64,000 nt of DNA, taken from the NCBI GenBank assembly GCA_017309115.1, contig JAFLEF010000032.1, positions 1 to 64,000 of the forward strand, in the 5' to 3' direction. This document shows, one piece after another, positions 25,620 through 35,072 of this stretch. This stretch comes from Verrucomicrobiota bacterium. Its GTDB lineage: Bacteria > Verrucomicrobiota > Verrucomicrobiia > Limisphaerales > UBA9464. The translations under genes were made by a program, and so were the position numbers. The first letter of the stretch is position 1, and each line of letters opens with the position of its first letter. The notes below the pieces were generated by a model. The model was not told where the DNA came from and did not search any database. It saw only the letters and a program-made list of their open reading frames with translations.

Positions 25620-25907
25620 GTGGGAAAGCTGAGAGCTGAGAGCTGAGAGCTGAGAGGTCGGAACGGGAAAGCGGTGAGGAAGGCGCGAAGCGTTTTGGAC
25701 TGCGCCAGCCCTCTGGCGCTTTGGGGCGGGTGAGTCGCGGCTGAGGGTTGTGGATGGACTGACGCGTCAGCAGCCGTGACGAAAAGCGGTAGTAGCTCGC
25801 GGCGCTCGCGACCGCACTCCAAGACGCTTCGCGAGGGCGACGCGGGTGAGGAGACGAACTTCTTGTGTCTGCTGCGCGAACGGCTCGGTGGAACCTCGCC
25901 CTACCGG
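25620..25907. repeat. REP-like element, copy E, with heptamer repeats (gene-free stretch)
   Basis: The stretch between phoD and argB holds repeats only. AGCTGAG copies lie at about 25627-25655 and the REP hairpin at 25702-25719. A CTGACGCGTCAG perfect palindrome follows at about 25760. The second hairpin here has an extra TAG (GGTAGTAGCTCGC). The block at 25868-25907 is shared with 12902-12942. Confidence 0.8.
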
Positions 25908-25924
25908 GGGCGCGGAGAGGGAAG

Positions 25925-26800
25925 TCAGGCGACGACTTCGGTGCCGGTGCCGGCGTCGGTGAAGATTTCCAGCAACACCGAGTGGGGCAGGCGGCCGTCG
26001 ACGAACTGGACCTTTTCCACTCCGGCAGTCAGGGCAGTGACCGCACTGTCCACTTTGGGAATCATGCCGGCATCAATGACGCCCGCCTTTTTGAGATCGG
26101 CCACGTCGCTGCGGCGCAGATGCCGAATCAAGGTTTCGGGATCCTTGGGATTCTGCAGCAGTCCGGGCACATCGCTCATGAACACCAGGCGTCGGGCTTG
26201 CAAGGCCACGGCCGTCATGGCGGCGGCGACGTCGGCGTTGCAGTTGTAGATCCGGCCGTCCTCGCCGCGGGCCGTCGGGCTAATCACCGGAGTAAAGCCG
26301 TGGGAGATGCAATCGATGAGCGGGGCAGTGTTGACCCGGATTACTTCGCCGACGAATCCGAGATCAATTACCGAGCCGTCCGCCGCCCGCGGAGTCGCCT
26401 TGCGGCAGGTGAAGATGTCGGTGCCGGCAAAGCCCTGGGCGACGCCGCCGAGATGGTTGATCGTGGAAACGATCTCGGGATTGATCTCGCGGGACAGCAC
26501 CTGGTCTACGACCGCGACCGTCGCTTCGTCGGTGACCCGCTGGCCCTGGATGAAGTTGGCCTTCAATCCGGCCTTCTCCATCGCGCGGGTGATGGCTTTG
26601 CCGCCGCCATGGACCACCACCGGGTTGATCTCCACTGCCTCGAGAAAGACGATATCGCGAGCGACCCCCTGGCGGATGGTCGGATCGGGCGAGTCCATAA
26701 AGGAACCACCGTACTTCACCACGAAGGTGGCACCGCTGAATTTTTGAATGTAGGGGAGCGCCTCGAGCAAGGTCGCGGCCTTGGAAATCAGGTCCTGCAT
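25925..26800 (-). CDS. argB: Acetylglutamate kinase
   Basis: The 291-residue enzyme phosphorylates N-acetylglutamate, the second step of arginine biosynthesis, in the cytoplasm. It carries the N-terminal KYGGS motif with its ATP-binding Lys (VVKYGGSFM), VVVHGGGKAIT for substrate and phosphate binding, NADVAAA, and LVFMSDVPGLL. It ends with the IPKVDSAVTAL region typical of ArgB. ATG 26800 (MQDLISKAATLLEALPYIQKF) is the normal start; the frame is open a further 29 residues over repeat sequence. argJ lies about 170 bases away in the same direction and supplies the substrate, so the two likely form an arginine operon interrupted by heptamer repeats. Confidence 0.95.
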   Translation of the reverse strand: MQDLISKAATLLEALPYIQKFSGATFVVKYGGSFMDSPDPTIRQGVARDIVFLEAVEINPVVVHGGGKAITRAMEKAGLKANFIQGQRVTDEATVAVVDQVLSREINPEIVSTINHLGGVAQGFAGTDIFTCRKATPRAADGSVIDLGFVGEVIRVNTAPLIDCISHGFTPVISPTARGEDGRIYNCNADVAAAMTAVALQARRLVFMSDVPGLLQNPKDPETLIRHLRRSDVADLKKAGVIDAGMIPKVDSAVTALTAGVEKVQFVDGRLPHSVLLEIFTDAGTGTEVVA

Positions 26801-26861
26801 GAGTTCGCCGCAATTGGGCCGCGACGGAAGCGGCTGTCGAGTCTGGAGTCGGGGGCTACTA

Positions 26862-26961
26862 GTTGAAAGTTGGGAGTTGAGAGGCAAAGCGGGGGCGTCT
26901 GGCAGAGCGTCGCCCTACCGGCCTTTTCCTCTCAGCTCTCAGTTCCCAGTTCTCAGCTGGT
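26862..26961. repeat. Heptamer-type repeats between argJ and argB
   Basis: The intergenic gap contains AGTTGAAAGTTGGGAGTTGAGAGG (variant heptamers), the fragment GTCGCCCTACCGG shared with the REP blocks, and CTCTCAGCTCTCAGTTCCCAG (reverse-strand heptamers). No gene is present. Confidence 0.65.
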
Positions 26962-26974
26962 TTGCGAGACGAGT

Positions 26975-28309
26975 TCAGCCTCCGAGGGTGGTGGGATCGG
27001 TGACGTCGCCTTTGTTGTAGTCCACATACTTTTCGGTGAGATCGGCGGCGTACATCACCGCTTCGCCGACGCCGAGGTTGAGGCGGATGTGCAGGTCGTA
27101 CTCTGTCGGAGCTACGGCGGCGCACAGGTCGCGGAAGGTGGCGCGTGTGGGTTGTCCTCGTTTGAGACTCCAGAGGATTTTGCGCGCCCCGGGGGCGCTG
27201 TAGCCGATGTCCACCCGGTCCTCGACGACGGTGGCGGGGCTGTAGCCGAGGGCGTCGATAATGCGGCCCCAATTGGGATCCCCACCGTGCCAGCTCGTCT
27301 TGACCAGGGCACTGTTGGCCACGGCGCGGGCGGCAGCGTCGGCTTCGGCCACGGACTTGGCGCCGCTGACCCGGACAGTCACCACCCGGTGAACTCCCTC
27401 GCCGTCGCGAACGATCATTTTGGCGAGTTCCAGACACACGAATTGCAAGGCGGCGGCGAACACGGCGAAGTCCTTCGACTTGAACTTGGAGCATTCCTTG
27501 GCGGAATTGCCGGCGCGACCGTTGGCGAGGACGAGCACGGTGTCGTTGGTGCTCATGTCGCCGTCGACGGTGATTCGGTTGAAGCTGTGGGCGACGGCCT
27601 CCCGCAGGGCGCGCTGAAGTGCCTTGGCTTCCAGGGCGGCGTCGGTGGTGACAAAGGCCAGCATCGTGGCGTGCAATCCGGCGGGCAGAGCTGCGGGTCG
27701 GGCGCCGGTGGCACTCATGCCGGGCTGGATCATTCCGGCGCCCTTGCACATGCCGCCCAGGCGAACCGTTTTTCCGCCCAGCTTGAACTCGATGGCAATC
27801 TGCTTGGGTCGGCTGTCACTGGTCATGATGGCTTCGGCTGCATGCGCGGCGTGGGCTTCGGTTCGGCCCAGTTGGCTGGCGGCGTCGCGAATGCCCGCCC
27901 GGACTTGTTCCATGGGCATTTCCACGCCGATGCGGCCGGTGGATCCCACCAGGGCGTACCCGTCGGGAATCTGCAGGGCCTTCTCCGTCAGCCGCGTCAT
28001 TTCCCGGGCGTCTTTCAATCCCTGGCGTCCGGTGCAGGCATTGGCGTTGCCCGAATTGATGACCACTGCCTGAGTGATTCCCTTGGCAACCCGGGAGACG
28101 CATACCTTTACGGGCGCAGCGCAGATCTGATTGGTGGTGAACATTCCGGCAACGGAACACGGCGTGTCCGAGACGAGGAGGGCGAGGTCGCGTTTGGGTC
28201 CTTTGTTGGACCCTTTGCCGGTGCCGAGGCGCTTGATATCGCAGAAAACGCCGCCGGTTTGGAATCCGAGCGGGGCCACCACGGCGCCCGGGATGACTTT
28301 GAACTTCAT
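26975..28309 (-). CDS. argJ: Bifunctional glutamate N-acetyltransferase / ornithine acetyltransferase
   Basis: The 444-residue ArgJ transfers acetyl from N-acetylornithine to glutamate, closing the acetyl cycle of arginine synthesis. It is self-cleaving: the ATML motif with the nucleophilic Thr is present in GLHATMLAFVTTDA (about residue 197). Other family marks are NSGNANACTG, GSTGRIGVEMP, CKGAGMI, TVDGDMSTND and HGGDPNWGRI. ATG 28309 (MKFKVIPGAV) is chosen over an upstream in-frame ATG at 28390. Whether it can also use acetyl-CoA cannot be told from sequence. It lies upstream of argB on the same strand. Confidence 0.95.
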   Translation of the reverse strand: MKFKVIPGAVVAPLGFQTGGVFCDIKRLGTGKGSNKGPKRDLALLVSDTPCSVAGMFTTNQICAAPVKVCVSRVAKGITQAVVINSGNANACTGRQGLKDAREMTRLTEKALQIPDGYALVGSTGRIGVEMPMEQVRAGIRDAASQLGRTEAHAAHAAEAIMTSDSRPKQIAIEFKLGGKTVRLGGMCKGAGMIQPGMSATGARPAALPAGLHATMLAFVTTDAALEAKALQRALREAVAHSFNRITVDGDMSTNDTVLVLANGRAGNSAKECSKFKSKDFAVFAAALQFVCLELAKMIVRDGEGVHRVVTVRVSGAKSVAEADAAARAVANSALVKTSWHGGDPNWGRIIDALGYSPATVVEDRVDIGYSAPGARKILWSLKRGQPTRATFRDLCAAVAPTEYDLHIRLNLGVGEAVMYAADLTEKYVDYNKGDVTDPTTLGG

Positions 28310-28466
28310 GTGCACCGCCGTGTTGAACGGGAGAAGACGAAAGACTGCAATCAAAAGTCGGCGGCGGAGTCGACGCTCCTCCGGCTCCACGACGCTTCTC
28401 CCGGACCGGAAAACGCCGAGGGGTCGGTGAATCGTCGTCCGCCCGGACCCGGCCCGGGGTCAATAT

Positions 28467-29945
28467 TTAGGTCCGCTTGGGGAAGGTTGGTTCGGAGTCC
28501 CGTTTCCGGGCTAGAACCACGAGTCCCCCAGCGACCAGCAGGCCATTGAGGATCAGTAGTTCAAAGCCGAAGACGTAGCCGTTCAGCCATTGCTTCGAAT
28601 TCATCGCCAGCACCGCACAGAGGATCGGCGCGATCACGCAGACGACTGGCACCCGCGGTCCACCCACCCGCAGACGGGTGAACAAGCCCAAGGCAAAGAG
28701 TCCCAGCAACGGCCCGTAGGTGTAGCCCGCCATTTGTAACACCAGTTTGATAACGGCGCCCTGGTTCACAGCCTTGAAGATCAAAATGGTGGCCAGCAGG
28801 ACCACGGCGAATCCGAAGTGGGTCCATTGGCGTCGACGGGTTTGCTCTTCCGGCGTCAGGTCTGAGCGTCGTTCGAAACCCAGGAAATCAATGCAGAAGC
28901 TGGTAGTGAGCGTGGTGAGAACCGAATCCGCGCTATTGAATGTGGCTGCCGTTAAGCCCAGCACGAAGACCCCGGCCGCAAGTGGGCCCAGATGTTGCAG
29001 GGCCACGGTGGCAAACAACTGGTCAGTCTGCTCGGGCAGGGCCAAGTCACGCACTTCCATGTACCGATACAACATCACTCCCAAGGCCAGGAAGCAGGCG
29101 TTCACCAGGACCATGATCACTGTGAACGAATACAGATTCTTCTGGGCGGCCCCGAGGGATCGGCAGCTCAGGCTTTTCTGCATGTTGTTTTGGTCCAATC
29201 CGGTCATGACCACGGCAATGGCCGCCCCACTCAGAAACTGCTTCCAGAAGTTGTCTGCCGCCCGCCAGTCCCAAACGAAGACCTGTGACATTGGGCTGTT
29301 GAGCACTTCCTGGATCAGGGCGGAAGGACCGAGGTTCAGGTCGCGGGCGATGAAGGTGATGGACAGAACCACACCCAAAACGAGGAACAGGCTTTGAAAG
29401 GAATCGGTCCACACCAGCGTCTTGATGCCACCCCGCCACGTGTAGAGGAGAATCAGACCGATGATGCCGGTGACTGCGGCCGCGAAAGGCAGGCCCAGAG
29501 GTGTGAAGACGAAAGTCTGAAAGACGTTGGCCGCGAGGTAAAGTCGGGCGGCGGCACCCAAGGTTCGCGAGAGGAGGAAGAAGGCCGAGCCGGTCAGTTC
29601 AGCGGAACGTCCAAAGCGTTCGCCCAGATAACTGTAAATGCTGGTGAGGTTGAGTCGGTAATAGAGAGGCAGAAGAATCTGGGCGATCAGGATGTATCCC
29701 AGGACGTAGCCCAGGATGACTTGCAGATAGGAACACTTGTCTTTGGCCACCTGGCCGGGAACTGACAAGTAGGTGACGCCGGACAGCGAATCACCGATGA
29801 GTCCGAAGGCGACGATGTACCAAGGGGACTGCTTGTTTCCGAGAAAGTAGCCGGCTTCATCGGCTCGACGGCCGGTGACCCAGGCAATGGAGAGCAGGAG
29901 ACTGAAATAAACGCCGACGCAGGCGAGGATCAGCCAGGGACTCAT
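28467..29945 (-). CDS. Sodium:solute symporter family (SSS) protein
   Basis: The product of about 492 residues has roughly thirteen membrane helices. It carries the SSS family motif region GNKQSPWYIVAFGLIGDSLSGVTYLSVPG and a second conserved block, AATFNSADSVLTTLTTSFCIDF. Such proteins import solutes with sodium; the substrate cannot be told from the sequence. The start at ATG 29945 (MSPWLILACVGVYFSLLLSIAW) places the first helix at the N-terminus. The longer frame to 30014 overlaps the neighbouring UreF-like gene by 16 bases and is less likely. It is transcribed in the same direction as the UreF-like and unknown membrane genes upstream. Confidence 0.88.
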   Translation of the reverse strand: MSPWLILACVGVYFSLLLSIAWVTGRRADEAGYFLGNKQSPWYIVAFGLIGDSLSGVTYLSVPGQVAKDKCSYLQVILGYVLGYILIAQILLPLYYRLNLTSIYSYLGERFGRSAELTGSAFFLLSRTLGAAARLYLAANVFQTFVFTPLGLPFAAAVTGIIGLILLYTWRGGIKTLVWTDSFQSLFLVLGVVLSITFIARDLNLGPSALIQEVLNSPMSQVFVWDWRAADNFWKQFLSGAAIAVVMTGLDQNNMQKSLSCRSLGAAQKNLYSFTVIMVLVNACFLALGVMLYRYMEVRDLALPEQTDQLFATVALQHLGPLAAGVFVLGLTAATFNSADSVLTTLTTSFCIDFLGFERRSDLTPEEQTRRRQWTHFGFAVVLLATILIFKAVNQGAVIKLVLQMAGYTYGPLLGLFALGLFTRLRVGGPRVPVVCVIAPILCAVLAMNSKQWLNGYVFGFELLILNGLLVAGGLVVLARKRDSEPTFPKRT

Positions 29946-29998
29946 TCCGGGAGGGCGAGCAGACGAAAGAGGGGGGAAGAGAATCCGGGGGGCGCGCT

Positions 29999-30643
29999 TC
30001 AGACGGAAGCCCAATGCTCCGGGGACGGCAGTTGGGGAAGGTGGGAGGGCAGCAGCGAGACGGCGTTTTGAAGGGCGGTTTGGCAGGCTCGGGCCGGGAC
30101 TTTACCGGAGCGTTCCGCAGCGTGGGCGAGTCCGGTGAGAGATTTGGCAGCAAACTGCATCAGGCCCTGGCGCAGCGGAAGGTGATACACGGCGAGGACC
30201 ACGCCATAGACCACGGGATGCCAGCCGTGCGCTTGTCCGGCGTCGATGGCTTCCAGGTAGCGGGCGATGACGCGTTCGTGGCGCAGGCCCCGCAGCTTGT
30301 TCAATTGGCGTCTACCCACTCGAAAACTGGCTTCAGCAAACTGCTGGTGACGGGCCGTTTGACCCCAGGCTTGATCGAGGGCGAGTAGTTCCCGCGTCTT
30401 GCCTTCGCGGGCGAACTGCCAGGCCTGCAGGATCACCGGCCATTCATGTTGGGCGAGGGTCTCATGAGAGTACCGACCCAGTTGTGATTGCAGGGCCGTC
30501 AGAGAATCCGGGGGAGTACTCAGCCGGGCGGGCGCTAGGTTGAGTCCGGGAGCCGGCGCCAATTGACCCGCCAAATCCTGAACGTCGCCGAGCATCTCAG
30601 CGGTTTGTCCGGCCCCTTCCGGGACATCAGTGGAGTTCCACAT
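29999..30643 (-). CDS. UreF-like urease accessory family protein (orphan)
   Basis: The 214-residue, all-helical protein resembles UreF, which assists nickel insertion into urease with UreD/H and UreG. The best signal is HPVVYGVVLAVYHLPLRQGLMQFAAKSLTGLAHAAERSG near residues 140-180. The N-terminal helix pattern (LGRYSHETLAQHEWPVILQAW) also fits. ATG 30643 is used; the frame extends to a TTG at 30652. No urease structural genes or other accessory genes are visible in the window. The protein may serve a urease encoded elsewhere, or it may have a different role. Family assignment is moderate. Confidence 0.6.
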   Translation of the reverse strand: MWNSTDVPEGAGQTAEMLGDVQDLAGQLAPAPGLNLAPARLSTPPDSLTALQSQLGRYSHETLAQHEWPVILQAWQFAREGKTRELLALDQAWGQTARHQQFAEASFRVGRRQLNKLRGLRHERVIARYLEAIDAGQAHGWHPVVYGVVLAVYHLPLRQGLMQFAAKSLTGLAHAAERSGKVPARACQTALQNAVSLLPSHLPQLPSPEHWASV

Positions 30644-30712
30644 CGCGACCAAAACCGTAGCCTCAGACCGAGTTGAAGCGAGCCGATTCCCGCGGCCGCC
30701 GATTCTTCCGGA

Positions 30713-32125
30713 TCAGCTCAGGTTCCGTGGGCGACAGCGCCACACCGCGGCGGTCAGGGCCAGGGCGCAGGCGGTGTAGATCAGCGCATTGGGGGTGCGA
30801 GTCGTCCAGGTTTGCCAAGGCCACGGGAATTGGAAGAACGCGAAGTTGAGGGCGAAGTAGAGCCAAGTGTTGGCCAGCAGCACCGGACCCAGCCAAGAGC
30901 CGGCGCGGGCGGGACTGGCTCGTCGGTTGGCCAGCCAAACAGCCGCCCACGTGGTCGCTGTCAGGGGAATGATCACGTACAGGATCCAACCCACCGGGAG
31001 CGGCAGCGTGGCTTGTTCGTAGGCCAGATTGCGAAGCGTTTTCCCGGCGATGGGCAATAGGGTGATGGGACCCAGCATGAGCCAGGGCCACCAGCGTCCC
31101 GCCGCCACGCCGACCACCGGCAGAACGCCCAGACACAGTCCGAAGTCGTACACCTCATCGACCCAGCCGACGCTCAAAAACTCAACAGTCACCAGCAGAC
31201 CCAGGTGAACCGCCAGCAACGCCAACTCCCCAGGCACGGGCCAGGGCGTCTCGGGAGTTTCGTCAAACCGAAGGCGAGTCCGGTTGAGTCCCAAGCCCAA
31301 CCCCAAGAGGGCTCCCATAAGGGCGCCAAAGGCGGTTTCCATGAAGTTCCACCAATTGATCACGGGTTCGAGCCGGGCGCCGAATCCACTTTGGAACAAC
31401 CCTGGATTCCAGGCGTGAAAGGCTTGGAGACATTGCCCAGCCGGGAAACCGATGGCTCCGCCCAGCAGACCCCAGAAAGCCAGGCGCGGCGCGAGGGCAT
31501 CGCGTCGGACCCAATGCAGGTAGGCCACGAGTCCCACCCAGGCGAAGAGGAATCCGCCCCAGACTTCCCGCCGCGGTTTAAGGTCCGCTCCAGGTTCCCA
31601 GCGCCAGTCGTCGGAGAAATAAATCCACGGCAGGATTTTTCGGGTGGGATCGTAGGGTTCGTTGAGCACCCAGATGCCCAGGGCGCTCAAGGCCAGCAGC
31701 CCCAACATCAGGGTCAGTAGTTCGCCAGGTCGATAGCGGTTTCCGCCGAGTCCGAGTCCGAGAAATGCGCCGGCGAATCCGATCCACAGGCCGCCCTTGA
31801 TCGCCAAGCCCAACAGACCCCACGCGAGGGCTGCGTGATTGCCAACCAAGGTGGCATCCTGCGTTAGCCCCACGGTCTGTCCATAGGTCATGGATCCGCC
31901 GAATCCCATGGCGATCGTTCCCCAGGCGACCGCTCGGGCCACTGCGGAAGATGGGCCGTGCGGAGCCAGAAGAAAGGTCAGGACGAGGGAGACCAGCAAG
32001 CCGGCCAGCATCGCGCCGGTTTCGTGGCCGTACTGACCTCGAATGCCCCAACCCAGTCCACCCGCACAGGCGCCCAGCAGCATGGGTTTCCACAGGGGCG
32101 GAGAGGGCGGCGGGAAAGTGGACAT
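30713..32125 (-). CDS. Unrecognised polytopic membrane protein
   Basis: The 470-residue protein has about eleven to twelve hydrophobic segments. It opens with a conserved-looking glycine-rich segment (LLGACAGGLGWGIRGQYGHETGAMLAGLL). I do not recognise a family. A cytoplasmic or periplasmic loop with several Trp and Arg residues (IYFSDDWRWEPGADLKPRREVWGG) lies near residues 165-195, and a NWWNFMETAFGALMGALLGLGLG motif near 260-285. It lies between the UreF-like gene and the ligase gene on the same strand, about 70 and 45 bases away. A transporter role is possible but not supported by any motif I can name. Confidence 0.7.
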   Translation of the reverse strand: MSTFPPPSPPLWKPMLLGACAGGLGWGIRGQYGHETGAMLAGLLVSLVLTFLLAPHGPSSAVARAVAWGTIAMGFGGSMTYGQTVGLTQDATLVGNHAALAWGLLGLAIKGGLWIGFAGAFLGLGLGGNRYRPGELLTLMLGLLALSALGIWVLNEPYDPTRKILPWIYFSDDWRWEPGADLKPRREVWGGFLFAWVGLVAYLHWVRRDALAPRLAFWGLLGGAIGFPAGQCLQAFHAWNPGLFQSGFGARLEPVINWWNFMETAFGALMGALLGLGLGLNRTRLRFDETPETPWPVPGELALLAVHLGLLVTVEFLSVGWVDEVYDFGLCLGVLPVVGVAAGRWWPWLMLGPITLLPIAGKTLRNLAYEQATLPLPVGWILYVIIPLTATTWAAVWLANRRASPARAGSWLGPVLLANTWLYFALNFAFFQFPWPWQTWTTRTPNALIYTACALALTAAVWRCRPRNLS

Positions 32126-32170
32126 GAGCTGGTCCGAGTCTGCCCAGAACCCGGGGCCAAGGGAATCCCC

Positions 32171-34927
32171 TCAATCCCGGAGACCCGCCAGCCGTCGGGC
32201 CTGCGCCAAGGTGTCAATTTCCGCGGCCGTTTTGTCGTCGCGAATCCGGGCAATCCGGGGAAAGCGCAGGGCGAGCCCGCTGTTGTGTCGGGGGCTGGGT
32301 TGGATTGAATCGAAGGCGATTTCGAGCACGAGGTCGGGCACGACTTCGAATCGACGTCCCGTTTGGCGAACTACCCGGGCGAGGAAGTGTTCGGTCAGTC
32401 GGTCAATCTCCGCATTGGTCAATCCGCTGTAGGCTTTGCCAATGACCTTGAGTTCCTGGGTGCGTTCGTCGCGAACGGCAAAGGTGTAGTCGCTCAGGAC
32501 TCCGTGGCGTTTGCCATGACCGTATTCGGCGCCCACCACCACACAGTCCAGCGTCGCCAACGCACGTTTTAATTTCAGCCAGTTGAGCCCGCGCCGACCC
32601 GGGGAATAAGGGGAGGCCGGGTCCTTAATCATCAGCCCTTCGTTGCCGCGGGCGCGGGCGGCCAGGAAGGCTGCGTCAATGTCCTGGTCACTCGTTGCCG
32701 GGGTGAGGTGGGCGCGTCGAAACGAAGCGGGCAGATCCAACGCATCCAAGGCCTGACGTCGTTCGCGCAAGGGGCGCCGCATCCAGTCCTGGCCCTGGGA
32801 CCAGAGCAAGTCGAAGGCGAGGTAGCGCACCGGCACTTCGTCGCCGAGAAACAGATCGCCTTCCCGCCGACCCAAGCGACGCTGGAGTTCCGCAAAGGGC
32901 AGGACGCGTTCGCCGTCCATGGCGATGACTTCCCCGTCGAGAATCCATTCGCCGGGATGGCGGCGGGCGGCGGCGACGAGTTCGGGGAAGGTGTCGGTCA
33001 CGTCTTTGAGGTCGCGGCTGTAGAGCGTGACCCGGGAACCGCGCTGATGCAGTTGGCAGCGGATGCCGTCGTATTTGTCTTCCAGCCAAAGGTTCGGGAG
33101 TTCGCCGGGGGAGCTCCAAGCGGCGGCCCGCTCCAGAATCGAGGCGGCGTCGGGTTCGGGGGACGCGAGCATCACGCGAAAGGGCCGAAACGGCGTGAGG
33201 CCGGCCTCCGCCAGCCGATCCGCTCGGGCGAGCGCGGCGGTTTCGCCCAAATCGCCTAGAATCTGATGCGCGGAGCGAACGGACTCGGCGGTGCGGTGGA
33301 AGGCCTGGGCTACGGCCTCCTCGACCAGACCTTCCTTGAGGCCGATGCGCAGATCGCCGGTGAGAATCTTCACCAGGAACCGGGCCTCCTGGGGGCCGCA
33401 GCGGCGGAGGAATTCCCGCAGCAACGGTTCCTTCTCGGTGGGTCCCCGGGCGGCGGCGAGTTGGGTGAACAAAGTTTGGACGTCGTCGAGTGTGGGAGTC
33501 GGACCGGCCGGTTCGGGTTGGTGCACGGCGAACAGCGCCGCCACGGTTTCGCCGGTGTCGCTGAACCGCTGATAGGTGCTGCGAAAAGTGGCGAGCGTAA
33601 CGCCCAGTTGTTGCTGCACTGCCGACCGCAGTAGAGCGAAGCCGACCGACAAGGATTGGTTGGCGATTGAGGCGAAGGGCAACCCTGTGAACCAGGTCAC
33701 CACGGCGGCCAGGGATTTGGAATCTACGATGGCGAGGTAGTCGGCCAGAAGCCGGCACTTCTCCAGTTTGGAACTGATCTGTCCGACCGACTGGCAGGTT
33801 TCCGCGAAGCGGGAGAAGGAGTTGATGCCACCGTTGGCGGCGCGGGTTCCGGCGACGGAAGGCGGTGGTTGGGAGTTGTGGGGCGCCGAAGGGGCGGCGG
33901 GTGTTTCCGGTCGCCCTTCCAGAGAGGTGAGTTCCAGTTGTTCCACCGCCCCGAGAGCTCGGGCATCGAATCCCAAACGGCGCAGGTAAGCGGCGAATTC
34001 GGCAGCGAACCCGTGGAGGGTGTACACCCGCTTGGGCTTCACCTGTTGGACGAACGCAACCAGATCCGGGAAGTCGGCGTGATCACTCAGTGGGAAGGCG
34101 GCGTCGGCCTGGTAGCGGAAGTGGCAGCCGGGATTCAACGCCCAACCGGTCAGAACGGCCATCTGACATCGCCCCAGGCGTCGGCGGAGCGACGTGGTGG
34201 ACGTCCCCGGCGGGGCCAGCACGACTTTGCCGGCGGCCTGACCGGGATCGAATTCTTCGTAGGCCGGAAACTGGACGCCGAAGTCCTCATAGATGCGGGT
34301 CAGGCGCGCCACGCTGCTGTGGACCATGACGGGTAGGCCAGCAGCGGTTAGACCGCTCAGCATTTCCTGCGATTTGCCGAGGGAATATCCGAGCAGGACC
34401 GGGACCTCATCGTTGTCGATCGCCTCTCGGCAGAAGCGGATAATGCCGGCCAACACGTCGGCGGTGGGAGGGAAAACATACTCCGGCCGGCCGTAGGTGG
34501 TTTCCATCACCAGGACATCGGCGGGGCGTGGTTCGCAGCGTTCCGCGCTCAGGCCCGGTCTAAGTTTGAAGTCACCGGTGTAGAGCAAGGATCCGGAGGC
34601 ATCTTCCAGCAGGGCCATGGCGGAACCGAAGATGTGTCCGGCGGGCAACAGGGTTAGTCCCGACAGTCCCACGCCGAGTTCGGTTCCGGAGTAGCGGCGA
34701 CCGAATTCCAGAACGTGTTCCTCCCGGGTTCCGGAGACCCGGGCGCGCATCAGTCGTTGAGTAGCGGGGGTAAAGAGGACCCGGGCATGATGGCCGGTAT
34801 GATCGCTGTGGGCGTGGGAGACGAAGACCGTTTCGCCGGGACCGATGGGGTCATGGGCATCCAGCCACAGGTGGGCCTGCGGGAAGTGCAGGGCGCCGTG
34901 GTGAAAGCGAAACCCAAGTTCAAACAT
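32171..34927 (-). CDS. Fusion of MBL-fold DNA exonuclease and ATP-dependent DNA ligase
   Basis: The 918-residue protein joins two enzymes. Residues 1-340 are a metallo-beta-lactamase/beta-CASP nuclease with the metal motif HAHSDHTGH, GHIFGSAMAL, YTGDFKLR, METTYG and LSDHADF. They are of the type encoded with ligases in the Lhr-associated repair set. After a linker of about 40 residues (rich in Ala, Pro and Ser), residues ~385-918 form an ATP-dependent DNA ligase. It has an N-terminal helical domain, the catalytic Lys in LEDKYDGIR, motif DGEVI, GNEGLMIKD and WLKLKR. Both active sites look complete. In other bacteria these are usually separate neighbouring genes. ATG 34927 (MFELGFRFHHGALHF) is preferred over an upstream TTG. 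No DEXH helicase gene is adjacent. Confidence 0.88.
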   Translation of the reverse strand: MFELGFRFHHGALHFPQAHLWLDAHDPIGPGETVFVSHAHSDHTGHHARVLFTPATQRLMRARVSGTREEHVLEFGRRYSGTELGVGLSGLTLLPAGHIFGSAMALLEDASGSLLYTGDFKLRPGLSAERCEPRPADVLVMETTYGRPEYVFPPTADVLAGIIRFCREAIDNDEVPVLLGYSLGKSQEMLSGLTAAGLPVMVHSSVARLTRIYEDFGVQFPAYEEFDPGQAAGKVVLAPPGTSTTSLRRRLGRCQMAVLTGWALNPGCHFRYQADAAFPLSDHADFPDLVAFVQQVKPKRVYTLHGFAAEFAAYLRRLGFDARALGAVEQLELTSLEGRPETPAAPSAPHNSQPPPSVAGTRAANGGINSFSRFAETCQSVGQISSKLEKCRLLADYLAIVDSKSLAAVVTWFTGLPFASIANQSLSVGFALLRSAVQQQLGVTLATFRSTYQRFSDTGETVAALFAVHQPEPAGPTPTLDDVQTLFTQLAAARGPTEKEPLLREFLRRCGPQEARFLVKILTGDLRIGLKEGLVEEAVAQAFHRTAESVRSAHQILGDLGETAALARADRLAEAGLTPFRPFRVMLASPEPDAASILERAAAWSSPGELPNLWLEDKYDGIRCQLHQRGSRVTLYSRDLKDVTDTFPELVAAARRHPGEWILDGEVIAMDGERVLPFAELQRRLGRREGDLFLGDEVPVRYLAFDLLWSQGQDWMRRPLRERRQALDALDLPASFRRAHLTPATSDQDIDAAFLAARARGNEGLMIKDPASPYSPGRRGLNWLKLKRALATLDCVVVGAEYGHGKRHGVLSDYTFAVRDERTQELKVIGKAYSGLTNAEIDRLTEHFLARVVRQTGRRFEVVPDLVLEIAFDSIQPSPRHNSGLALRFPRIARIRDDKTAAEIDTLAQARRLAGLRD

Positions 34928-35072
34928 GCCGAAATGATATGGCGAGTTGACCAACGGGGGAATCCGGGGTCATTAATGGGCAGCTTCGACCCGGAAACCC
35001 ATTCGCAGCAAACCTTAACCGCAGCTCGCGGAGGGGTATCGGGCAGCCAACCAAACAACCCATACGCCCCTT

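Noticed and set aside
25568..25822. N-terminal extension of the PhoD-type phosphatase
   Set aside because: The extra residues are a translation of the REP repeat (the same peptide pattern appears at other REP copies). The Tat signal starts at 25567.
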